Part shown: positions 1-10,544 of the stretch, in pieces
How the letters are laid out: each line of letters begins with the position of its first letter
Numbering within the stretch: position 1 is the first letter of the stretch
Notes under the pieces: generated by a model
The model's database searches: none
What the model was told of the DNA's origin: nothing
Seen by the model: only the letters and a program-made list of their open reading frames with translations
Position numbers and translations under genes: made by a program
Assembly: GCA_946811185.2 (NCBI GenBank)
Contig: OX328107.1
Coordinates: forward strand, 27,611,587 to 27,675,586
DNA: 64,000 nucleotides
Direction of reading: 5' to 3'
Source of the DNA: Hippopus hippopus
Lineage: Eukaryota; Mollusca; Bivalvia; Cardiida; Cardiidae

Positions 1-161
1 TCGTCATGTTATGAAGCCTGTTCTTGACCTGGTCAAATAAATAATATGATAACATTTTCATCCACAATATTTATTGATATTGGTCGGCTGTTCTAGAAAT
101 AAGCGTTTTTACTTCTCTCATCTCCTACACTGACATGCTGAAATGCGATGCACGTGTTAAG

Positions 162-262
162 TTAACCCTTCGCCACATAATCCCGAGTTTTAACGACCTC
201 CAGGAACGAGATGTTTAAAATATTGTGGCAAAAGAAGAAAATGCTGGCTACCAGCATTTAAG
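162..262 (+). repeat. Family A MITE, left half
   Basis: It starts at TTAACCCTT and runs through the 'cccgagttttaacgac' arm to the central CTGGCTACCAG hairpin, where it breaks off. The right arm is missing. Confidence 0.6.
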
Positions 263-405
263 AAGCTGTGGTTCGGAAAATATTTCGGGTCTTGCTAACA
301 GATCACTTTTAGAAAAAAAAAAGCATGTGTTTAAACACAAAAATAAGCATCATTGAAGGAGCAGTTTCTCTCTTTGCCACAATATTTTTAATTGTGTTGA
401 TGTTT

Positions 406-634
406 TGACCATTTACTAAACAATTCTGAGTTTTAACGATCCTGAGAAAGAAGCCATTTGAAAACACTGCAGAAAAAGGAGCCAATACTAGTAACCAGCA
501 TTTTCTCCTTTATTTCATTAATGTTTTATACTCTATCAAAGACAAATTCCATCATTTGAACCACAATTAATTTGTCGTCTGCAAATTCTCTCAATTTGGA
601 CAAGTCACATTTTTGTCATGTGCTAAACAGTTAA
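406..634 (+). repeat. Family A MITE copy
   Basis: It has the 'attctgagttttaacgat' left arm, a diverged hairpin, and the 'aatttgtcgtctgcaaat' right arm ending in TTAA at 631-634. It directly precedes another copy. Confidence 0.6.
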
Positions 635-638
635 ACCT

Positions 639-854
639 GAACTCTTTACCAAAAGACACAATTCTAAACTTATCCAAATTGAAAGCATTTGCAAGCGACA
701 AATATTCTTTCATTCAAATGATGTAAATTGCCTTTGGAAGGGTAGAAAACATTGAGGGGAAAAGGAGAACCAGCGTTTTCTCCTTTCCACAATGCTTTCA
801 AAAGCTTTATTTCTCAGGGTCGTTCGAACTCGGGATTGTGTGGGAAAGGGTTAA
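639..854 (-). repeat. Family A MITE copy, inverted
   Basis: It starts at 'actctttaccaaaagac', carries the hairpin core, and ends 'gggattgtgtgggaaaggg' followed by TTAA at 851-854. The orientation is opposite to the copy before it, so the two abut tail to tail. Confidence 0.7.
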
Positions 855-929
855 TCAATGTTGATCTTCTTGTTCAAAGTCTCTGAGTTGTCGGTTTCTT
901 ATTTGTTTCGTGAGCTAATTAGCGAATCC

Positions 930-1145
930 TTAACCACACAATCCCAAATTTTAACGACCCGGATGGAGAAGTTTGTTTTTAAACACTGTGAAAAAAGGAG
1001 AAAACGATGCTAACCATGCATTTTCTCCTTTTTCCACGATAGTTTCTATCTTGACAAATCCTATCTTTTCAGCCACATTGAATTTATCGTGTACTAATGC
1101 ATTCAGCATGGATGAATGTCAAATTTTTGTCCTCTGGCAATGAGC
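930..1145 (+). repeat. Family A MITE copy
   Basis: It opens with TTAACCACACAATCCC. The hairpin has 'aaaaaggagaaaacgatgc' on one side and 'gcattttctcctttttcc' on the other. The right end is eroded near 'gtcctctggcaatgag'. Confidence 0.6.
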
Positions 1146-1237
1146 AAAGTCCCTGGCAACAACAATATTGGCCGTATTTCAACGTTTTCTTGGAGAAAGG
1201 TTTTCATCGAGCATGTAGATCTGAAAACCTGGGCCTG

Positions 1238-1422
1238 TATTCACCAACCATTCTTAAGAAAGGTTTCAGTTTTATTCTGGAAAATTTTTCTAAATTTGAA
1301 AGTAACGCAACTTCTGATTGGCTAAACCAAATAGTTTAGCCAATCAGAAGTTGTGTTACTGTCAAATTTAGAAAACCTTGGAGAATAAGACTATGAATGT
1401 TCTTAAGAATAGTTAGTGAATA
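1238..1422. repeat. Family D palindromic MITE
   Basis: The left end GTATTCACCAACCATTCTTA mirrors the right end 'tcttaagaatagttagtgaa'. Inside, 'cttctgattggctaaacca' and its reverse complement face each other across a few bases. The same ends recur at 6.7-7.0 and 22.4 kb, so this is a dispersed foldback element. Confidence 0.7.
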
Positions 1423-1596
1423 AGGACACTGATAATATATCTTAAAAAAACTAGCACTTGTAATGCTTAACAAAATTAATAAAAAGGACAAACTCACTCA
1501 GTACCAAAGGTGCAGGTTTTGAATTATACTACTCACACTTTGATAGGGATCACTTACATATTTCAGTAAGGGTATATATGTTACACCAGTTTTGCA

Positions 1597-1821
1597 TTAA
1601 CTCTTTACCACACAATAAAATTCTAGGTTTGTCTAATTTGAAAGCATTTGCAGACTAAAAACCAAATGCAACATACAATATACTGTCTTTCTTTGGGTAG
1701 AAAACATCGTGGGAAAAGGAGAAAATGCTGGTAACCAGTATTTTCTCCTTTTCCAACAATGTTTTCCAAAGGCTTCTTTCTCATTGTCTTTAAAAGTCGG
1801 CTTTGTGTGGTAAAGGGTTAA
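1597..1821 (-). repeat. Family A MITE, complete
   Basis: It runs from TTAACTCTTTACCACAC at the left to GTGTGGTAAAGGGTTAA at the right, with the GCTGGTAACCAG hairpin in the middle. Both ends carry TTAA, as expected for a piggyBac-type insertion. Confidence 0.8.
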
Positions 1822-1998
1822 AGATCCATTTCCACTGGTGGTTTATTTAATCAGTGTGGCAATGTAACATATTGTAAAACCATACATGATACATGCCACA
1901 TATAGATCTAGGCTGAATCTAATACGGTGATCCCTAGCAAATTTTGAGTAGTATACAAAGCTGTCTTTCTCGGAATTCCTTGCAAAGAAGCGGGCAGC

Positions 1999-2080
1999 GA
2001 AGATTCACTCTGTGCAGCCTGATCTTGATCTATACTGTCCGCAAAAGCAGTTTTGTCCGAGTTCAGCGCTAGCAGGCGGT
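1999..2080 (-). repeat. Family B MITE fragment
   Basis: It contains 'tgtgcagcctgatcttgatc' followed by 'tatactgtccgcaaaagcag', which is the right half of the family B element in reverse orientation. Confidence 0.45.
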
Positions 2081-2090
2081 TAACGTTAAT

Positions 2091-2360
2091 GAGCCATGCT
2101 CTGGGAAAAGTCGGTTTGGTTTAATGTATCTCCATACATAATGCTTTGTACCAAGCAAGTCATCATATAATAATGGATCCATGAAATCCACTTTGTCTAA
2201 CAACTGACTGAATTATGAGGTAGACTGGTCTTTTGACATGTAGAAAAATTTATCGATTGCAAAAAGTTTCGATTCATGTCAGCCTGCGCGACTGCGCAGG
2301 CTGACATGAGTCGATACTTTTTGCAGGTGCATTGAACACTTTTCACTGTGCAAGGCTCAA
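2091..2360. repeat. Family C1 palindromic element
   Basis: The core is an inverted repeat, 'tgtcagcctgcgcg' against 'cgcaggctgacatg', flanked by 'gatactttttgcaggtgcat' and, at the outer edge, 'gagccatgctctg'. Related copies lie at 3.7, 7.7, 15.6 and 40.2 kb. Confidence 0.65.
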
Positions 2361-2423
2361 ACACAATAGAGAATCGTAGCATTTTGAGCTATATTTCGTT
2401 TGATAGCATTTATTCTTAAATAG

Positions 2424-2539
2424 CATTGCGAGAAAAGGAGAAAGTGCTAGTTACCAGCATTTTCTCCTTTTTCCACAATGATTTCAAGGGCCTTTTACTT
2501 CATGGTCGATAAACTCGGGATTGTGTGGTAAAGGATTAA
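2424..2539 (-). repeat. Family A MITE, right half
   Basis: The hairpin core AAGTGCTAGTTACCAGCATT leads into 'gggattgtgtggtaaaggat' and a terminal TTAA. The left arm is lost. Confidence 0.65.
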
Positions 2540-2681
2540 CAATGGAAGTATTTTTTTTTTCCTGTCTTTCCCATATATTTGTCATTATTCACTAATGCAC
2601 TACGTATTGATTACAGGGGTACAGAATGTAATACGAGTTATAACATATTGACCATAAAAACCGTCAGTTATCACCCACATT

Positions 2682-2883
2682 TTAACCCTGAGCCCGACGA
2701 TCCCGTACTTAAAAAACTCTCAGGAAGAAAGCTTTTCAAAACAGCGAAAGGGGTTACCAGTATTTTGTCCTTTTCCAGCAATGCTTTCAACGCTTCTTGA
2801 TGACAAGTCCAATCATTAAAAATACACCGAATTTGTCGTCTGCAGGTACCTTAATAAGTATTTCTTCGTGTGGTAAAAAGTTG
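2682..2883 (+). repeat. Family A MITE, diverged
   Basis: It starts with TTAACCCTGAG. The hairpin is reduced, and it ends at 'tcgtgtggtaaaaagttg'. Confidence 0.5.
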
Positions 2884-3281
2884 ATATTACGTACAAAGTG
2901 CTCACTTTCTCATATCCCAAGAGATCCGCTGAATTCATCACGTGATTAGGTCGACCAATCCGATTCTCTTTCCTTCTAGGTCTTGATTATTGTATGTCAT
3001 TACCTTTGTTTCTCTTTGCTACTATTGATGTTATATCAATAGTGTTGTTTCTGTTGCCTAAACATGAAAAAATGTAATGCTTGATAAGTTAAATAACCAT
3101 GATTCTGAAATGAAAAGGAAGAAATACTGTTAAATGTTATCGACGTTTGATTGTGCAAATGTTTTCGGGCTATTTTAAACGTTAAGGATGGGTCAAGAAA
3201 ATCAGGAGAGCTAAAAATAATGACACGATACTCCTTTCTCACCACAGCACCATTCAATATAGAAATACAACTTTTACACAC

Positions 3282-3510
3282 TTAACTCTTTACCACACGA
3301 TCCCGACTTTTAATGAGCCTGGGAGAGAAAGCTTTTGAAAACATTATGGGAAAAGAAGAAAATGCTGGTAACCAGCATTTTCTCCTTTTCCCACAATGTT
3401 TTCTACCCTTCCAAAAACTAATTTCAATTTTTTATTCACATTTGATTTGTCGTCTGCAAATGCTTTCAAATTGGACCAGTCTAAAATTTTGTCGTCTGGT
3501 AAAGAGTTAA
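3282..3510 (+). repeat. Family A MITE, complete (229 bp)
   Basis: It is bounded by TTAACTCTTTACCACACG and 'gtctggtaaagagttaa'. It contains the GAAAATGCTGGTAACCAGC hairpin, the 'gacaaatttgattt'-type spacer and 'tctgcaaatgctttcaaatt'. It is the same length as the copy at 49.5 kb. Confidence 0.8.
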
Positions 3511-3702
3511 AGGCCATACGCTTGGGAGCCTTGGAGATGGGGAAAACCAGTAGGGACCCGTTCCCGCCCCCAACCCCAATCATTTGGGTGGGGGGAGTCA
3601 AAAGCTATTTAGACCTCATAGTATTTGAACTTCATTTTGTATGATGTATCTTGTATCTGTCTCTTTTTCTACGTTAAATACTAGTATAAGAGCAATTTTC
3701 TT

Positions 3703-3955
3703 TGAAAAGGCTGTTTGATGCATCTCCGTAATGCATTACACCAATCAAGTAATTACATAATTATGGATCCATAAAATTGATTTTGTAGAATATCTGACTA
3801 AATCTGGAGGTGGATTTGTCCTTTGACAAACAGAAAATTTACAGCGAGCAAAAGGTTTCGACATAGGTCAGCCTGCGCGGACTGCGCAGGTGGCCTGGGT
3901 TGATACGTTAAGTAGATGCATTAAGCCCTCTTTTCACAGTGCATGGACTGAGACC
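3703..3955. repeat. Family C1 palindromic element
   Basis: The core is GGTCAGCCTGCGCGGACTGC followed by 'gcaggtggcctgggttgata'. The flanks 'ggatccataaaattgatttt' and 'ctgactaaatctggaggt' match the other C1 copies. Confidence 0.6.
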
Positions 3956-3975
3956 CGTCTCGTTTATAATTTTAT

Positions 3976-4154
3976 TTAACCCTTAGGCTGCCAAGCGCGA
4001 CTCAAAGACCTCTTGTGGACAGTCTGATCTTGGATCTACACTGTCCAATAAGGAGATGTTTTTCCCCCTAAACATAACTTTGAAATAGCAACATTTTGGT
4101 TTTTACTATCGGGGTGAAAGTTTCAGTTCACTTATTTAGCAGGATAAGGCTTAA
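3976..4154 (+). repeat. Family B MITE, internally deleted
   Basis: It starts TTAACCCTTAGGCTGCCAAG and ends GCAGGATAAGGCTTAA. Only one half of the central hairpin ('gtctgatcttggatctacac') remains. Confidence 0.7.
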
Positions 4155-4161
4155 CTACTGT

Positions 4162-4366
4162 AAACTCTTTACCACATGAAAAAAAATTGGATTCGTCCAC
4201 ATAGAGAACATTTATGATAAGATTTGTCTGAAGTAAGATAGGAAAAAAACAAATGTGGAAAACTGAAAAATCGTAGTTACCAGCATTTTGCCCCTGTACC
4301 ACCCATGTTTTTTTTAACTTTCTGACTCAGGGTTACAAAATTTGGGATCATGTAGTAGAGGATTGG
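4162..4366 (+). repeat. Family A MITE, diverged
   Basis: It begins 'taaactctttaccacatg', carries 'agttaccagcattttgcccc', and ends 'ggatcatgtagtagaggatt'. It follows the family B copy almost directly. Confidence 0.5.
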
Positions 4367-4473
4367 ATGCATTTGCTAAAAGGTGCAAATTTCTGTCTTT
4401 CCTGAAAAATATTCTTTGCACAATATTATTTCATTATATTAGATCTACTTTTTATTTTTATTATTTACAATTT

Positions 4474-4589
4474 CCCTATGCGACGTTCGGTATATTGCTG
4501 CACTATTTACATATTCCCTACGCGACGTTCGGTATATTGCTGCACTATTTACATATTACCTACGCGATGTTTGGTACATTGGTGCACTA
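4474..4589 (+). repeat. 42-bp tandem repeat, about 2.7 units
   Basis: GCGACGTTCGGTATATTGCT recurs at 4480 and 4522, with a variant at 4564, so the period is 42 bp. The frame stays open (14 residues per unit), but there is no other sign of coding. Confidence 0.75.
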
Positions 4590-5182
4590 ATAACTTTTAG
4601 CGAAATAGTCTACATCGAAATAATGAGTTTTTCATGGTATAATGAACAAAGGGTTTCGCAATTCCCCGAAGAAATCATTTATTGTCGTCTGTGCGCGCTA
4701 CTGTCATATTCTCTCCCGAAACACATTTGTATGGTAATGCAGCAGTTAGTATTTCCTTCTTACCCTGGAATTGCCAATGACCTAAGTACAACCTACGGAC
4801 TACTTTTTTTCGTCCTCAAAGTTACCTGCTACAAGCTTGTTTCAACTTAAAATTTACATTTTTTCTTCAGTCTGTACAAAAAAGAAAAGATGGGTTTTTC
4901 ATTTTAAACGCATTCTTTAGCAGAATACCTCAGCAAAAAAATTGGATAATCTAGACCAAAGATTAAATTGTTCGTCGTGTGCAAAATAATTTTGATAGAC
5001 ACCGTAAAAATAGTTCCGTTAAACGCTGACCCGCAAGTAGTTGGCTGATTTTGATAACTCAGTTCTGTATTTGTGTATGAATAAAAACGTTCTGGGCCTT
5101 GCGACATTGTCTCCGTTTTTCCAAATTTTTTGCTCACTTTCTGTACTTTGATTAAGTTCTTCTTAATTTTGTGACTGCTTCA

Positions 5183-5370
5183 GTAACCCTGTTCGAAACG
5201 ATCCCTGTTTTAGGACAACTACACTGAAACTATAGCTGCTGAAAACATTGTTGTAAAAGAAGAAAATGCTGGTTATTTACAACGTTTTCGACTCTTTCAA
5301 AGACAAATTTCATCATTTGAGTTATTGTGCAACTTTTGAAAATACTAAGGTAAAAGAGAAAATACTTCTA
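5183..5370 (+). repeat. Family A MITE, degraded
   Basis: 'taaccctgttcgaaacgatc' and 'aaaagaagaaaatgctggtt' mark the left arm and half of the hairpin. The right half is scrambled. Confidence 0.45.
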
Positions 5371-5624
5371 GATAGACGGTAAAAGTGGTATTATGATTAT
5401 TAGTCACGCCCTGTGTAAAGGCTGTTTAATGCATCTGCAAGAAATATCTGTCAGGTCAGCCTCTCTCAAAACTGTATGCTTTAGGTAAATTTTCTGTATG
5501 CCCAAGGACCTTTCTACCACATGATTGAGTTAGTAGTAATACTACATGGATTTTATAGATACAGAATTTATGTGATGACTTGTTTTGCATAACGGGAAAC
5601 CCCGTCTTCGCCAGCGCAAGGCTC

Positions 5625-5870
5625 ATATATGGCTTGCAACACGCGAAAAGGGGCATTCGGACATTTGCGTAAAGTGTCGTCTCGGATCAGCCTGCGCACT
5701 TGACGACTACATTAGATTTTGTGCTACAGTAGACTTGCGTGAAACAGAGAATTACATAAAAAAAGGAAAGTGTCGTTTCGGATTAGCCTGCGCGGACTGC
5801 GCAGGCTGATCCGGGACAACACTTTACGCAAATCTCCAAATGCCCCTTTTCACGTGTTGAAACCCATATG
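5625..5870. repeat. Family C2 palindromic element
   Basis: The outer arms 'atatggcttgcaacacgcga' and 'cgtgttgaaacccatat' are inverted repeats. 'gtgtcgtctcggatcagcct' and 'aggctgatccgggacaacac' form the next layer. It is a non-coding foldback element, and a fuller copy lies at 48.5 kb. Confidence 0.7.
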
Positions 5871-6190
5871 TACATGACATTGTATTGATATGGAAAACGG
5901 CTAGGTAGTAAATTAGCAGTAGATCTGTAATCCTTCAGGGCATCAACCACTCATCATGATTTCGCATTACCATAATTATTTAGAAAATCTTTCGTTCCAG
6001 AATTGCTTGCGTAATCGCTGTATGTTACACATATTTGCCTATTTCCAGTAGGTGTCCATTACTTATTCATAATGATCCGTGCTTGTTTTAAAAAGTCTCT
6101 GTTCCATTCCCTCTCTCGGGACCATATTAAGGTCTTTAGAAGATAAAATGTTATTTTTATGTCAGACTGATTATTTCTTTCTCGTTGAAA
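5871..6190. other. Gene-free stretch, nothing recognised
   Basis: AT-rich sequence between a C2 element and a CT-rich tract. I see no gene, splice signal or repeat here. Confidence 0.4.
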
Positions 6191-6276
6191 TATTGTCTAT
6201 CCGGCCGTCCGTCTGCCTGTGTCCGTCTGTATCTCTGTTCTCTGTCTCTGTGTCCTTCTGTTTATTTGTATTTCTG

Positions 6277-6317
<41 letters not shown>

Positions 6318-6520
6318 GTCTTCCCGTCCATCAATCTTTATGTCTGTCTCTCTGTCTATCAATCTGTAAGTCTGTATTCTGTATTTCTGTGCCTCTCTGT
6401 CCCTCTCTCTCTCTGGTTCTCTCTCTGTCCGTCTGCCTTTCTGTATTTTTGTCTCTCTGTCTTTCTATCTGTCAATCTGTATGTCTGTATTTCTATCCCT
6501 CTCTGTCTTTCTCTCTTCCA
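6190..6520 (+). repeat. CT-rich / (TC)n and (CTGT)n microsatellite tract
   Basis: About 330 bp of polypyrimidine sequence with an uninterrupted (TC)n run near 6278-6315, flanked by tctg-type tetranucleotides. The long open frames on both strands come from this low complexity and are not genes. Confidence 0.9.
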
Positions 6521-6726
6521 ATTGAAATTACAAGTGAAACTTTGCAAATAATAATAACAATAAACATATGCGTGTAGCTCTTGTCAACTACAATGATGAG
6601 TTATTTATTCTTTGAAACTATAACCATAGCAACAGAACAATGACAAATGAGCGATGTAGCGACCTAAAAGATACCGATATTTTGAAATATGATACCGGAA
6701 CCCCGTATTGTTCAATTTCCGGGCCT

Positions 6727-7040
6727 GAATTCACCAACCATTCTCAAGAACATTCTAAGCCTTATTCTCAAGAATTTTATAAATTTGAAAGTAGTAACCC
6801 CATTTGGTTTAGCCAATTAGAAGTTGCGTTATTTCAAATTTGGGAAAAATCTTCAGAATCAGACCAAGAATACTCATATTATTAAGAATGGTTGGTGAAT
6901 ACAGAACGTAACTGTGAAAGTAACAGAACTTCTGATTGGCTAAACCAGCTGGTTTAGCCAATCAGAAGTTCGGTTACTTTCACAATGATGAAATTCTGAA
7001 GAATAAGACTAAGAATGTTCTTAAGAATGGTTGGTGAATA
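6727..7040. repeat. Family D palindromic elements, one and a half copies
   Basis: 'attcaccaaccattctcaag' starts the first unit and 'aagaatggttggtgaatac' closes it near 6902. A second half follows, with the 'aacttctgattggctaaacc' inverted repeat, and ends with the same terminus near 7040. Confidence 0.65.
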
Positions 7041-7070
7041 CGGGCCAGGCCTATCTTTCAACTCCTGGGG

Positions 7071-7237
7071 TATTGACTCTTTACCACACTACAAAATTTC
7101 GAACTCGGCCAAACTTTAGGCTGAAAGCATTAGTAGACGACAACTTAAGTGTGGCTCGAATACTGGAATTTATCTTGGAAGGGGTAGGAAATATTGCTGG
7201 AAAAAAGAGAAAATACTGGTTACCTGTAAAGGGTTAA
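7071..7237 (-). repeat. Family A MITE, internally deleted
   Basis: It runs from 'gactctttaccacac' to 'cctgtaaagggttaa'. The 'gaaaatactggttacc' half of the hairpin is present and the other half is deleted. Confidence 0.6.
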
Positions 7238-7745
7238 TTAACGAAGGAGAAAAGAGAATATGGGAAATTAAAATTTGTATGATAAAATCATATGGAAAAT
7301 ATCGCGACAATTTAAAAGGTTACGACATTGTAGGTTGGCGCCTGCTGCCATTCTGTTTTCAATTTTGTAAGCATGGGAAAAAAGATGGCCTTTGTCGGCT
7401 TCTCACCTAAGTTGCCTAAAACATTTGTTAACTCCAGAATTTTGATTCATAATTAGCAATAGACAGACAGACAGAGATTCCTCACGAAGCAACCATTTCC
7501 CTTCATAATTTGACTAAAATTGGCTTTCCTAGGTTACTATTTACTAGTACTCTCTTTATTGTCCTTCGATCATTCGCCTACAAATAATGGAAATAGCTTT
7601 ATTACGGCAAATTCTTGGGTTGTGCAGGTACTGTATTGCCATTCAATTTAGTAAGGCTGAAAAGCGTAATTAGGAACACAGTCTTTGAATAGTGATAACG
7701 GTGACGATGTTTAGGATTATCATAATTATTTAGTGTTGTACACAC
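7238..7745. other. Gene-free stretch, nothing recognised
   Basis: AT-rich DNA with a short (GACA)n run near 7462. I see no exon or repeat copy. Confidence 0.4.
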
Positions 7746-7748
7746 TTA

Positions 7749-8015
7749 CGAGCCATGCTCTGTGAACAGGGGTTTAGCGCATCTGCAAAAAGTATCGACC
7801 CGTGTCAGCCTGCGCAAGCCGCGCAGGCTGACATGGGTGGAAACTTTTTGCAATTTGGTCAATTTTCTGCATGTCCAAGGACTATCCGACCTCATATATT
7901 CAGTCAGTTGTTAAACAAAATGGATTTTGTTGACAAATAGTTATGTGACGTTTTGCTTGGTACAATGCAATACGGAGACAGTTTACAACCGCATTTTGCC
8001 AGAGCAAGACTCGTA
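7749..8015. repeat. Family C1 palindromic element
   Basis: It starts 'gagccatgctctgtgaacag' and has the hairpin GTCAGCCTGCGCAAGCCGCG with its complement 'gcgcaggctgacatg'. It ends near 'agagcaagactcgtat', which mirrors the start. Confidence 0.7.
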
Positions 8016-8239
8016 TATTGTCACTCGTAAATTAGCTTGTTTCATCCTAAAAAAAAAAAAACTCTTCAAAGTTCTTCTACCCTATGGATTTCCAGCATGA
8101 AATAGGTTTATATATGAGTAGATAATATTAAGTATTGCGAGAAAATGAGAAATTGATCAGTATGATGCCACATTTTTTCCAAAAACGGTCTTTCACAAGA
8201 CAGACACAGTCATCTGCTGATTTTTTACAGTAAAACTAG

Positions 8240-8500
8240 TTGAAGATTCTTATCGTATTGACGACAGCGCCGTCGGCAGTAATTGCAGTCATTGTCGTCA
8301 TCACCGGTATCATCGTCGTCAAATTCTTCGTCGTCCTCCGCGTCGTCGTAATCGGCCTTGTGGTCATCGTCAGCATTGTGGTCGTCCTTATCGGCCTGTA
8401 TCATCATCATCATCGTCGTCGTCTTTATCACCATTATCGTCGCCGTCTTCGTTACCTTGATAATTATCATGATCACCATCATAATCATTATAAATATTTG
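8240..8500. repeat. (GTC/ATC)n trinucleotide microsatellite
   Basis: About 260 bp of imperfect catcatcatcgtcgtc repeats. It reads open on both strands as Val/Ile-rich and Asp-rich peptides, an effect of the triplet repeat. A smaller patch of the same kind lies at 9296-9380. Confidence 0.9.
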
Positions 8501-8579
8501 TAAGCTTTGTTCGTATCCAATTTAATTTTTTTTATCAGAAAACAAACTTTTATAATCGTCTTAATTCAAATTTGTTGCA

Positions 8580-8750
8580 CAGGACAAATAAAGACAGGCT
8601 CAAATGACGAAATCTGTCTCTAAAAGGGTGGAAAACATTGTGGAAATAGGAGAAAATACTGGTATAAAGCATTTTCTCCTTTTCCCAAAATGTTTTCAAG
8701 AGGCTTCTTCTCAGGGTCGTTGAAACTCGGGATTGTGTAGTAAAGGTTCA
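8580..8750 (-). repeat. Family A MITE, 5' end lost
   Basis: 'gaaaatactggtataaagca' is followed by 'gggattgtgtagtaaaggtt', giving the core and right end in reverse orientation. A SINE copy follows within 50 bp. Confidence 0.6.
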
Positions 8751-8789
8751 TGCTAAATTCAGAATGACATGTGAAACAATTGATTTATT

Positions 8790-9096
8790 GACTGTTTGGT
8801 GTTTAACGCCGTTTTTAACATTATTTCAGTTATATCCCGGCGGCCAGTGCACCAGTACTATCCATGCTTTCCTGGAATTTCTGTTACCAGTACTCCGCAT
8901 AATATTCTTTCCAAACCACTGGCTGCTTTCCCACATAACCATTGTCGAAACAATGGTCATTAGTGGGAGAGGAATGAATCCTGTCGCAATGACTATCAGC
9001 AATCCTCGGAGAGAAATTGGCCGAGCCGAGGATCGAATCCTCGACCTCCTGTTCTCAAGTCCTGTTCGCTACCGACTGAGCTATCGGGGCTCGGCA
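8790..9096 (-). mobile_element. tRNA-derived SINE
   Basis: On the minus strand the tRNA-like head reads 'gccccgatagctcagtcggt' (box A) and later 'aggattcgatcctcgg' (box B). The body contains 'gtgtttaacgccgtttttaa' and 'ccactggctgctttcccaca', both shared with the copies at 16.1 and 24.7 kb. The conserved body recalls the central domains of bivalve SINE superfamilies; that assignment is from memory. Confidence 0.75.
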
Positions 9097-9295
9097 CATG
9101 TGAAACAAAGGGTAAATTACGGGACAGTGGATGACGGATGTGACCCGATAAAGCCCGTATCTAGAACAATCTCGTATTAATAGCAATCGCATGGGATAAT
9201 CCATTACAATTCCAGCCATCCGTAGACACAACACTGTAACAAGTACAACTACAAGGCTAGATTAAGTGACTTAAAAAATGAAATTTGAAGAAAAT

Positions 9296-9380
9296 ACCAT
9301 CATCATCATCATCGTCATTGTCGTCGTCTTCATCATCATCACCATCATCATCGTCGTAGTGGTCATCGTCGTGATGATTA
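9296..9380. repeat. (ATC/GTC)n microsatellite
   Basis: Runs of 'catcatcatcatcgtcattg' and similar triplets cover about 80 bp. Confidence 0.85.
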
Positions 9381-9624
9381 ACATAACTTTATTGCAAAAA
9401 AATTTTTAGGAGGGAGCAATTATTCCTTGTTACAAATAATAGCTCCTTTTTCATACAACAAACGCTTTCAAAGTCTGTCCACAGTCTAGGAGGTAAATAT
9501 TCGTATTTGTACCAATAGTAATGGGATAATGGTCTGTTTTCCTGTTATCTAATGTTGATCTTTAATACCCAGATCGATCACGAGTCAGCAATTTGTGGTA
9601 GTTGGGAGTGTCCTGGATGCGGTA

Positions 9625-9830
9625 TTAACCCTTAGGCTGCTTGGCGCGACTCACTGACCTTTTACGGACTGTGTAGATCAAGATCAGACTGCACGGAACG
9701 TGCAGTCTGATCTTGAATCTGCACTGTCCGACATGCAGATATTCCTCCACCCCCCCACCCCCTGCAAAAAAAAAAATGAAATAGCAAAAGCATGGGTTGC
9801 ATTTAGCCTATTTAGTAGGATAAGGGTTAA
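9625..9830 (+). repeat. Family B MITE, complete
   Basis: It begins TTAACCCTTAGGCTGCTTGG and ends 'aggataagggttaa'. The hairpin 'agatcagactgcacggaacg' / 'tgcagtctgatcttg' is intact. A C-rich stretch near 9750 disturbs the right half. Confidence 0.8.
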
Positions 9831-9835
9831 CAACC

Positions 9836-9917
9836 GTTCTAAATTATGTTCTAATTCTAAATTATGTTCTAATTCTAAATTATGTTCTAATTCTAAATTA
9901 TGTTCTAATTCTAAATT
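9836..9917 (+). repeat. 18-bp tandem repeat, about 4.5 units
   Basis: The unit TTCTAAATTATGTTCTAA repeats without change. It is wedged between a family B element and a family A fragment. Because 18 is a multiple of three it keeps a frame open, but I see no gene. Confidence 0.9.
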
Positions 9918-9936
9918 CCGATGTTGGTTAGTTGAA

Positions 9937-10023
9937 AATGCATTTTCTCCTTTTGTGATAATTGTTGTCAAAAGTCATTTTTCTCGGGGTCGTTAAAACT
10001 CGAGATTATTTAGAAAAAGGGTA
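9937..10023 (-). repeat. Family A MITE, right end
   Basis: 'atgcattttctccttttgtg' then 'aaaactcgagattatttaga' match the right third of the element. Confidence 0.5.
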
Positions 10024-10057
10024 AATTAGTCTTACTGTGCGTTTTCCTGTTTCTATT

Positions 10058-10220
10058 TTAACTCTCTACCAGACGATAAAATGTTTGACCTGTCAAAATT
10101 CAAAGCACTTGCAGGCGACAAAGTTAACATAGTTCAAATGGTTGCATTTTTCTTTGAAATAGTAGAAAATGTTTTCAGAAGCTGTCCTTTCCTGGATCGT
10201 TAAAATTCCGGACTGTGTTG
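10058..10220 (-). repeat. Family A MITE, core deleted
   Basis: It starts TTAACTCTCTACCAGACGAT and ends in 'gttaaaattccggactgtgt'. The central hairpin is missing. Confidence 0.55.
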
Positions 10221-10489
10221 AATCTTTTACTGTTATGACGCTAAGGTGGTAAGCTTGCAGTGATGTGGAATGTGTAGATCAAGCTCAGACTGCACAGGAC
10301 GTATGTTTTGATATTTATTCTATAGATTCTAGTAAACGTTTCTTTTACTAAAACGACTCGAAACTGCAATTGCTTGACCTTTTTCTTTTGACAAACATGT
10401 GTGATATGCTAATTTCATAAAAAATTAGCAGACCGTTAATTGATGTTACCGTTTTTCTAATCCATGTTTGTTTTCTTTTTCTGTTTCAG

Positions 10490-10544
10490 AAAATCACATA
10501 ATGAAATGAAACTAGAGGCAGATAAAGGCATTTGGTGCGATTAA
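10490..10544 (+). other. 5' UTR part of GPCR exon, with splice acceptor
   Basis: A pyrimidine tract ending 'tttttctgtttcag' (AG at 10488-10489) is a good 3' splice site. The exon would start at 10490 and carry 55 bases of leader before the GPCR start codon. An upstream non-coding exon is therefore likely but was not found. Confidence 0.55.

Noticed and set aside
5625..5870. CRISPR-like or bacterial palindromic repeats
   Set aside because: The GCGCAGGCTGA palindromes are dispersed foldback elements in a eukaryotic sequence with introns. There is no regular spacer array and no cas gene.
6079..6577. Long open frames on both strands in the CT-rich tract
   Set aside because: They come from (TC)n and (CTGT)n repeats. 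The translations are Ser/Leu or Arg/Glu runs and no splice or start context supports a gene.
8225..8503. Asp-rich and Val/Ile-rich 87-codon frames
   Set aside because: They are triplet microsatellite artefacts, open on both strands.
8764..9180. 138-residue plus-strand frame near 8.8 kb
   Set aside because: It reads antisense through a tRNA-derived SINE, including its box A and B.
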